Source: Bradyrhizobium aeschynomenes (lineage in GTDB: Bacteria; Pseudomonadota; Alphaproteobacteria; Rhizobiales; Xanthobacteraceae). Taken from it: a stretch of DNA of 64,000 nucleotides. The position numbers were made by a program, and so were the translations under genes. Every line of letters starts with the position of its first letter. Within the stretch, counting starts at the first letter, position 1. The notes under the pieces are model-generated. The model was given only the letters and a program-made list of their open reading frames with translations, did not search any database and was not told the origin of the DNA. The stretch spans positions 248,001-312,000 of the forward strand of contig NZ_JABFDM010000006.1 in assembly GCF_013178945.1 (NCBI RefSeq), in the 5' to 3' direction. Of this stretch, positions 57,781 to 64,000 are shown in pieces.

Positions 57781-60700
57781 TCAATTGTTCGGCGGCAGCT
57801 CTCCTGGCGGGTACTGCTGCTTGCCGGTGTTGAAGTCCATGATCTTGCGCGTCACGCCCGGCAGCATCGCCGAGATCGGATTGATGCGCACCACCGGCTG
57901 GCTCGGCGTGCCGACAACCTCGTAGGTCACGCCGAACAGACCTTCATTGCTGCCGCCGAGGAACAGGCCGACGATCGGGATCTGGTTGAACATGTTGTTC
58001 AGCCCATAGAGCGGCACGATCGTGCCGGATGCCCGGACCTGGTTGACGTTGTAGTCGATACTGCCTTCGATGGTCAGGCCGAGCGTCGGCCCCTTGACCA
58101 CGCCGTCGCGGATCGAGAGCAGCCCGTTCTGCCGGGTGAACTCGGCGCGCAGCATCGTGAAGGCAATGCCTTGCGAGGCGCCCTGCGCGGCGCCGGAGGC
58201 GGCGCGATCCAGCGCCTGCTCACCCCTGACGGTGAAGTTGCGAACGATCGCCAGCCCTTCCTTGGGGCTGGTGTCGGCGGTCGGCGGCTCCATCGCGAGC
58301 TCGAGGTCGCCGCCCGACATCTTCGAATAGGTGTCGGCGAAGCGCAGCAGCGCGCCGGCATCGCTGGTCACGAGATAGATCACCTCGCGGCCCTGACGGC
58401 GCGCACGCGGATCGGAGCTGGGCGCCTCGCGGCCGACACGGATGTCGGCCGTGACGGGCGTGTCGCGGCCGACCTTGCCGCTCAGATTGAAGCTCTTGAA
58501 GGCGCCGCCGCGCCTGGAGAGCTTGACGTCGACGCTGCGCAGCGCCTCGCCGTTGAAGCCGGCGACAGCGCCGAGCTTGACCTCGGCGTCGAAATCGAGA
58601 TTGGAGCGCGCCTTGTTCTTGTCGGCGTCCTTGTTGGTGCCCGAGATCGCCGACTTCAGGAAGCCGCGGCCGTCGAACACGTCGCCGCGCATCGACAGCT
58701 TCAGCACGCCGTCCTGGCCACGCTCGGCCTTGAGCTGCGTCTTGTCGCCTTCCGACGGCGAATAGGTCGGGAAGTTCGCATTCATCAGGTCGCCGTTCTG
58801 GTCGACCTCCAGCGAGCCCTTGATCGAGACGCCGCCGCCTTCGATGTTGATGTCCTCGAAGCGCGTCGATTGCGGTTTCGCCACCACGAGGAAGGTCGCT
58901 TTGCCCGATTTGCCGGGGTTCTTCACCCAGCCCGGCAGCAGATTGTCGAGCTTCAGCTGCGTCAGATCGGCTTCGACGCCGATTCGGCTGTCACGATCGC
59001 TGGCGCCGGCGATCTTGCCGTTGAGCTTCAGTGGGACGTTGCCGGTGATCGCGGTGCCCAGGTCCATGCCGAGTCGCGCCCGGCTGGCATCGTCGAGGAT
59101 CGCCTGCATCCTGATGTCGGCATCGCCTTCGGTCGGCTTGCGATAGTCGAGGGTCGCCGGCTGGCCGTTGATCTTGACGTCGCCCTTGACCTGATAGCCG
59201 CCCGTGTTGGCGACGATCTTGAGCGTATTGGCCTCGAGCTTCTGGTTCATCACCAGTTTGTCGGCGGCAAAACCGTTGAGATCGGCCGTTACCGTGTAGC
59301 TGGTGTCGGCCTTGGTGAGCTCGCCCTTGACCGGCATCGCGAGATTGACGTTGGCTTGGAACGTGCCCTTGGTCTGGTTGGGGTCGATCGGCATCGAGGA
59401 GAGGTCGCTCAGCCGATCGGACGCGAGAATCTCGGCGGCGGCGGCGACCGGGCCGTCGACCCGCATCCGCACCCGCGACGGCGACGGCTTCGGCGCCATG
59501 TCCGGCACCTCGAACACGACGTCGGAGAAGTTGAGCTTGCGGCCTGCCGGCGTATCGGCGACGCCCTGTCCCAACGTCACCGTCGCGGTGCGCCCGGTCA
59601 CATGCGCCTTCATGTCGGCATCGCGCACCGACGGCAGGCCGTCGACGGGATGAACCGTCACGTTGTTGGCCACGATGTTGACGTCGAGGCCGTCATCGGG
59701 GATCGGCGGGCCCTTGCGCGGCAGGTTGCGGGTGGGCGAGTTGACCGCGATGTCCATGCGCTGCACCGAACCGCGATCGATGCGTTCGATGATCCAGGCG
59801 CGCACCTCCGGCACGATCAGAGCCGGCCAGATCCGCTTCATGGCGAGCACCGGCATCGGCGTGGTCGCGAAGCCGAGCTTCAGACGCGGCTCGCCGGCAT
59901 ATTCGACGCTGCCGGTGCCGGCGACGCCGATCTCGCCATTGGAGATCTCGGCCTGCGTCAGCAGCACGCGCTTGCCTTCGGTGTCGAAGCGGACGTTGAT
60001 CGAAATGCGGTTGAAGATCAGCGGCGGATCGTTGGCGATGGCTCCGAGCAGGATCGTGCCGCCGCTGAGGCCGAGCCGCCAGTCGTTGACGCCGTCGTTC
60101 GGCGGCTCCAGATGGGCGTTGAGCGTGATACGGTTGGCGCCCGAGATCACCTTGAACGGCGCCACCAGTGCGCGACGGCTGGCGTCCCACTCCATGTTGA
60201 TCTCGGCGGAGTCGATCGCCATCGGATAGTCAGGCGTGTCGGTGTCGATGATGCTGCCGGCGCCGATGTTGAGCTTGCCGCGCATATAGGTCGGCAATCC
60301 GTCGCGACCGAGCTCGCCCTTGATCTCACCGGTGAGCGGCAGGTCCGCCATATAGGTCAGATCCTTCAGCCTGAGCGCCAGCAGGATATTGCTGGTGGAG
60401 ACCTTGTCGGCCTTGATGTCGATCGAGCGCACGCCGTTGGCCGGCGGCCCGACCAGGACGCGCAGCAGCCAGGGCTTGGCGCCCTCCTCGCCGAGGCTGA
60501 GCGCGACGCCGCCGCCCGAGGGACGGCGCAGGCTGAGGCTGATGTTCTCGAACGTCCATTTATTGCCGCGCTGCTGGTCGTCGACGACCAGCACGCCGTT
60601 CTTCAGGCCAATCTCGTTCAGGTTCTGACCGTCGAGGCCGGTCAGGCTCAGGCTGTCGAGCCAGTCGAGCCCGGCGAGCAGCCCGTTCTGCGGCGGCGGC

Positions 60701-61476
60701 ACCACAGCCGTCCCGGATGCAGCCGGCGGGTTTGCTGCCTGCGGCTGGGAGGCTTGGGGCATACCGGAGGCCGGTCCGGCGGACTGTCCCGGCCGCGGGA
60801 AGGTCGGCGGCAGCCCGGCATCGCGCTTGGAGGCGACGCCGGTGGCCAGCGGCTTGCTGGTCTCGCCGGTCGAAACGGTCACGGTGCCGTCAGGGGTGAT
60901 GCGGATCGCGAGCTCGGCGTCGACCAGCTTGAGGCTCTCGGCGCGCAGCTGGCCCATCAGGAGCGCGGCACCCGACAGCCGCACTTCAGCCTTGGGCGCG
61001 CTGGCGACGACGGCGCGATCCTGATCGCGCACGACGATGTCGCGGATCCGGACCGCAATCCGGATCCGGCCGGCGCGCTCGATCTGCGTGCCGCCGACCT
61101 CGACCGTATTGCCGTGGCCGATATTGTCCTCGATCGCGGCCGCAAGCCATGGCGTTGCCAGATCGAGGCTGATCGGCCCGACACCGAGCCGCAGCCACAG
61201 CCCGCCGAAGCCGACGCCCAGAATCAGGACAAGGACCACCAGCGAGACCACGCAGCGCCGCAACAACCGGCCGCCCGGCCGGCGCCGCGGACTGGACTCG
61301 CCCGACCGGCCCGAATCGGCACGCGACAGCAGACGGCGCGCCCGTTGCCCGGCGGCCTCGTCGTGCTCCGCTGCATCTTCGGACTGGTCGGTCACGTCCC
61401 AGTCGGCGTCATCCCACTGTTGGCCCTGGGTGTCCGCTTGCAGATGGGGCCGGTGGGGTGATGTCTGTCTTGCCAT
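57781..61476 (-). CDS. AsmA-like/DUF3971 (YhdP-type) envelope protein
   Basis: A 1231-residue protein of the AsmA/YhdP group, thought to bridge the inner and outer membrane and transfer phospholipids. After a polar, acidic N-terminal region with an Arg-rich end (1-68) comes one membrane segment (RRCVVSLVVLVLILGVGFGGLWLRL, about 70-95), then the DUF3971 region and long repeated beta-strand segments rich in D-x-N and G-x-V. It ends with VPLYGLNNMFNQIPIVGLFLGGSNEGLFGVTYEVVGTPSQPVVRINPISAMLPG, typical of the C-terminal AsmA_2 domain. The start is uncertain: ATG 61476 opens MARQTSPHRP, with GAGAGG only a few bases away; a GTG 30 codons upstream is an alternative. Confidence 0.88.
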   Translation of the reverse strand: MARQTSPHRPHLQADTQGQQWDDADWDVTDQSEDAAEHDEAAGQRARRLLSRADSGRSGESSPRRRPGGRLLRRCVVSLVVLVLILGVGFGGLWLRLGVGPISLDLATPWLAAAIEDNIGHGNTVEVGGTQIERAGRIRIAVRIRDIVVRDQDRAVVASAPKAEVRLSGAALLMGQLRAESLKLVDAELAIRITPDGTVTVSTGETSKPLATGVASKRDAGLPPTFPRPGQSAGPASGMPQASQPQAANPPAASGTAVVPPPQNGLLAGLDWLDSLSLTGLDGQNLNEIGLKNGVLVVDDQQRGNKWTFENISLSLRRPSGGGVALSLGEEGAKPWLLRVLVGPPANGVRSIDIKADKVSTSNILLALRLKDLTYMADLPLTGEIKGELGRDGLPTYMRGKLNIGAGSIIDTDTPDYPMAIDSAEINMEWDASRRALVAPFKVISGANRITLNAHLEPPNDGVNDWRLGLSGGTILLGAIANDPPLIFNRISINVRFDTEGKRVLLTQAEISNGEIGVAGTGSVEYAGEPRLKLGFATTPMPVLAMKRIWPALIVPEVRAWIIERIDRGSVQRMDIAVNSPTRNLPRKGPPIPDDGLDVNIVANNVTVHPVDGLPSVRDADMKAHVTGRTATVTLGQGVADTPAGRKLNFSDVVFEVPDMAPKPSPSRVRMRVDGPVAAAAEILASDRLSDLSSMPIDPNQTKGTFQANVNLAMPVKGELTKADTSYTVTADLNGFAADKLVMNQKLEANTLKIVANTGGYQVKGDVKINGQPATLDYRKPTEGDADIRMQAILDDASRARLGMDLGTAITGNVPLKLNGKIAGASDRDSRIGVEADLTQLKLDNLLPGWVKNPGKSGKATFLVVAKPQSTRFEDINIEGGGVSIKGSLEVDQNGDLMNANFPTYSPSEGDKTQLKAERGQDGVLKLSMRGDVFDGRGFLKSAISGTNKDADKNKARSNLDFDAEVKLGAVAGFNGEALRSVDVKLSRRGGAFKSFNLSGKVGRDTPVTADIRVGREAPSSDPRARRQGREVIYLVTSDAGALLRFADTYSKMSGGDLELAMEPPTADTSPKEGLAIVRNFTVRGEQALDRAASGAAQGASQGIAFTMLRAEFTRQNGLLSIRDGVVKGPTLGLTIEGSIDYNVNQVRASGTIVPLYGLNNMFNQIPIVGLFLGGSNEGLFGVTYEVVGTPSQPVVRINPISAMLPGVTRKIMDFNTGKQQYPPGELPPNN

Positions 61477-61975
61477 TGCCTCTCGGTGCTGGCCCCTGGT
61501 GTCCGATATGGTGGTGACAATCTGGCTTCGGCCAGATTGGTCGCCGATGGTGCCCCGACCGTTCACGAGGCGCGCGCCCCGCTGGTCGGCATGGCCGCTT
61601 CCCGTCGATCCCCGTCACGCTCAACGGGCGCTCCCGAGTCGCCTGCTGTCGTCACGTCCGACACGCGGGCCGGACGAAGCGCGACATCCCCGTCACTATA
61701 ACCCGCCGCCGTCAGGTTTGCCCACCCGCTCGTGCCGCTCCACCCGCGCCTCGCCACGGCGACGCGAAATTTGTGGCGGGGAGGTCTGATCCGGGGACGG
61801 TACGAGAGTCGTCATTGCTTTGGTACTCACGCATGCTGGTACCCGTGATGTCCAGCGCGTCGCAAGAGGCGCCTCCCGTACGCCGAAGCACGGATGCAAG
61901 ATCGATCCCGGGACACCGGACAAGAACCGAGATAGTTTCATTCTTGAGCCGCCGAAAGCGACGAAAGGAAGGCGT
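61477..61975. other. Divergent intergenic region with a UUCG hairpin
   Basis: About 500 bases between the AsmA-like and peroxiredoxin genes. It contains AATCTGGC and GCCAGATT around TTCG (61519-61538), a perfect 8-base stem closed by a UUCG loop on the plus strand. The remainder shows no supported gene; promoters for both neighbours should be here. Confidence 0.45.
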
Positions 61976-62677
61976 ATGTCAAAGGAATCACGGAAGAAAT
62001 CCTCTAACCCGGCGTCCTACGGGGCAACGACCGGGAACCGGGCCGCCGCCGCCGCCAAGACGGCCGCCAAAAAGACCTCCAAGCCGGCAACGACCAAGGC
62101 CGCGAAGAAGACCACCGCAAAGGCCGGAAACGCCGCCGGCAAGTCCGTGGTCGCCAAGTCGGCTCCCGTAACGGCCAAAGCCGCCAAGCCCGTCGCGACC
62201 GCTTCGGCTGGAACCGGGCTTGCCGAAGGTGCCAAGGCTCCTGCCTTCAAGCTGCCCCGCGACGGCGGTGGAACCGCTTCGCTCGCCGACTACGCCGGCA
62301 AAAAGCTCGTGCTGTTCTTCTATCCCAAGGCCAATACGCCCGGCTGCACCAAGGAGGCGATCGACTTCACCCGACTGTCGAAGGATTTCGCCGCCGCCGG
62401 CACCGCCGTGCTCGGCGTGTCGGCCGATTCGGTCAAGGCGCAGGACAATTTCCGCGACAAGCACGAGCTCGCGGTGCCGCTGATCTCGGACGAGACGCAC
62501 GAGATGCTCGAGGCCTACGGCGCCTGGGGCGAGAAGTCGCTCTATGGCCGCAAGTTTCTCGGCATCATCCGGAGCACGGTGCTGATCGGCCCCGACGGCC
62601 GCGTCGCCAAGGTGTGGCGCAACGTCAAGGTCGATGGCCATGCCGACGTCGTGCTGGCAGCCGCGCGCGACCTGTAG
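61976..62677 (+). CDS. bcp: One-cysteine BCP-type peroxiredoxin with histone H1-like tail
   Basis: A 233-residue protein. Residues 1-80 are a Lys/Ala/Thr-rich tail (AAAAAKTAAKKTSKPATTKA and similar) like bacterial H1-type DNA-binding tails. Residues about 82-233 are a PrxQ/BCP thiol peroxidase: LFFYPKANTPGCTKEAIDF contains the peroxidatic Cys, and KSLYGRKFLGIIRSTVLIGPDGRVAKVWRNVKVDGHADVVL is typical. The resolving Cys, five residues after the first in standard BCPs, is Ile here, and there is no other Cys in the protein. It would need an external thiol. The start has AAAGGAAGG upstream. Confidence 0.85.
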   Translation: MSKESRKKSSNPASYGATTGNRAAAAAKTAAKKTSKPATTKAAKKTTAKAGNAAGKSVVAKSAPVTAKAAKPVATASAGTGLAEGAKAPAFKLPRDGGGTASLADYAGKKLVLFFYPKANTPGCTKEAIDFTRLSKDFAAAGTAVLGVSADSVKAQDNFRDKHELAVPLISDETHEMLEAYGAWGEKSLYGRKFLGIIRSTVLIGPDGRVAKVWRNVKVDGHADVVLAAARDL

Positions 62678-62783
62678 AACCAGGCGATGGGGCGTTGGGG
62701 GAAAATTAACCATGCAGGGGTCAAATCCCTCCCGTAAATGACGCCGCTGGACGTAACGAGCTCCAGCCGGCGCGGGAGTGCCG

Positions 62784-64000
62784 ATGTCGCATCGTTCCGG
62801 CCATCACGCCGAATATCCCCAGCACCATCCTCATGACCGCGGGCACGCCCATTCCCATCGGCGCGCTCCGGCCAGCCATCCGGCACCCGCTGCGGCATCG
62901 GCCGCCTCGCAGAGCGACTACACGCTGGTGCATGCGGGCAAGCAGGTGCGAATCGGCCCGGTCGTATTCTGGATCGTTGTCGGCACCGTCAGCCTGCTCG
63001 GCGCGTGGTCGGCCGCGACAGCCACCTATTTCGCGTTTCGCGACGACGTGCTGACGCGCCTGATCGCGCGCCAGGCCGAGATGCAATACGCCTACGAGGA
63101 CCGCATCGCCGAACTGCGTGCCAAGGTCGACCGGGCCACCAGCCGCCAGCTGCTCGACCAGGAGCAGTTCGACCAGAAGCTCGACCAGATCCTCAAGCGC
63201 CAGACTGCGCTGGAGGGCCGCGCCACCGCGCTCGGCAGCATGCCCGACATCACCGGCTCGATCCGCGCGCCGGCGCGGGCGCCGGTCGCGATCGAGCCGC
63301 CATCGGCGCCGTCGACGCCCAAACCGTCGCCGATCAGCGACACCGTGATCTTCACCGCGCCGCCGGACCGCGAGGCACGCCTCGAATCGCGCAGCCCGGT
63401 GATGGCCAATGTGCAGCCGAGCCAGGCCACCAAGCTCGCAGGCGTCGACAACGTGCTGACGCGGCTGACACGTTCGCTCGACCAGGTCGAGGCGCGCCAG
63501 ATCGCGATGCTGTCCTCCGCCGAGGAGACGCTGGAATCGAAGCTGCGCCGAATGCGCGGCGTGATCACCGATCTCGGCCTCGACATGGGCCATCTCGAAG
63601 CGGCCGCGCCGAAGGGCGGCATGGGTGGCCCGTTCGTGCCGGTCAAGCTCGGCGCCGAGTCCGGCCCGTTCGAGCGCCAACTCTACCGCATCAGCATCAC
63701 CCGCGCGCAGGTCGAGAAGATGAACCGCACGCTGGCGCTGGTGCCCTATCGCAAGCCGGTCATCGGCGAGGTCGAGTTCACCTCGGGTTTCGGCGTGCGC
63801 TCCGATCCCTTCCTCGGCCGTCCCGCCATGCACACCGGCCTCGATTTCCGCGCCGCGACCGGCGATCCCGTCCGCGTCACCGCCAACGGCAAGGTGGTCA
63901 ACGCCGGCTGGGCCGGCGGCTATGGCCGCATGGTCGAGGTCGACCATGGCAACGGCCTTTCCACACGCTATGGCCATCTGTCCGAGATCAACGTCAAGAT
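62784..64000 (+). CDS. M23-family metallopeptidase, partial (cut by window end)
   Basis: At least 405 residues; the frame is open at the window end. The N-terminal cytoplasmic part (1-50) is His-rich (SGHHAEYPQHHPHDRGHAHSH). One membrane segment follows (PVVFWIVVGTVSLLGAWSAATATYFAF, about 58-84), then a coiled-coil region (about 88-260: RLIARQAEMQYAYEDRIAELRAKVDRA; DQVEARQIAMLSSAEETLESKLRRMRGV), then a LytM domain starting near 325. The first zinc ligands are intact (HTGLDFR), and TRYGHLSE matches the second region; the last H-x-H lies beyond the window. Probably a peptidoglycan endopeptidase. The start has GGGAG at 6 bases. Confidence 0.88.
   Translation, partial: MSHRSGHHAEYPQHHPHDRGHAHSHRRAPASHPAPAAASAASQSDYTLVHAGKQVRIGPVVFWIVVGTVSLLGAWSAATATYFAFRDDVLTRLIARQAEMQYAYEDRIAELRAKVDRATSRQLLDQEQFDQKLDQILKRQTALEGRATALGSMPDITGSIRAPARAPVAIEPPSAPSTPKPSPISDTVIFTAPPDREARLESRSPVMANVQPSQATKLAGVDNVLTRLTRSLDQVEARQIAMLSSAEETLESKLRRMRGVITDLGLDMGHLEAAAPKGGMGGPFVPVKLGAESGPFERQLYRISITRAQVEKMNRTLALVPYRKPVIGEVEFTSGFGVRSDPFLGRPAMHTGLDFRAATGDPVRVTANGKVVNAGWAGGYGRMVEVDHGNGLSTRYGHLSEINVK

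Noticed and set aside
58171..61461. A plus-strand open frame of nearly 1100 codons
   Set aside because: It is antisense to the AsmA-like gene, whose domains and membrane segment are readable. No motif supports the plus-strand frame.

Overview
The window is a GC-rich alphaproteobacterial chromosome segment, most probably Bradyrhizobium or a close member of the Nitrobacteraceae. This rests on the protein families seen (two DUF1127 proteins, DUF3597, DUF2189, UPF0149/SEC-C), on gene order typical of the group (yajC-secD-secF followed by Mth938-like and phytoene-synthase-like genes; surE/pcm/LysM-M23; tatABC-serS; scpA-scpB-nagZ-SPOR-argS-dgt with divergent erpA), and on several families of dispersed palindromic repeats. 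I see no phage, insertion sequence, CRISPR array, tRNA or rRNA gene. It reads as core chromosome with small accessory patches.

Layout. 1-5.7 kb: two paralogous small secreted proteins with matching terminators, a class 3 lipase, a HAD phosphatase, a YVTN beta-propeller protein and a secreted SRPBCC protein, then a UPF0149/SEC-C protein. 5.9-6.5 kb: non-coding repeats. 6.5-15 kb: an AAA ATPase, a double PCC-domain protein next to an acyl-CoA synthetase, a DUF3828 protein with a GNAT protein, DUF1127, DUF3597, DUF2189, a lytic transglycosylase, a small secreted protein and a second DUF1127 gene with an unusual leader. 15-19.6 kb: trmFO, a kinase-like/AMP-binding-C fusion, and two TauD-like genes, the second lacking the iron-binding HxD segment.

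19.6-41 kb is a dense housekeeping block, mostly on the minus strand: the protein export group yajC-secD-secF followed by homologues of the complex I assembly factors NDUFAF3 and NDUFAF6; a LysM/LytM protein with lost zinc ligands, pcm and surE; serS and tatC-tatB-tatA; scpB-scpA (condensin partners), nagZ, a SPOR protein, argS, dgt, and divergent erpA.

41-52 kb is more variable: a hybrid histidine kinase, an inverted second copy of the structured repeat, an amidohydrolase divergent from a TetR regulator with a double palindromic operator, a metallophosphoesterase, two small membrane proteins, further palindromic repeats, and a LysR regulator divergent from a two-component styrene/indole-type monooxygenase (oxygenase plus flavin reductase). 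A GST gene has three regularly arranged palindromes in its promoter region.

52-64 kb: anmK divergent from tyrS, an MFS transporter, a chemotaxis receptor, a large AsmA-like/DUF3971 envelope protein, a one-cysteine peroxiredoxin with a histone H1-like tail, and an M23 peptidase cut by the window end.

The least explained items are the kinase/AMP-C fusion, the iron-site-less dioxygenase paralogue, the repeat whose hairpin shows compensatory change between its two copies, the peroxiredoxin tail, and the DUF1127 leader with a possible 51-residue ORF. All family names come from reading the sequence; no database search was run.
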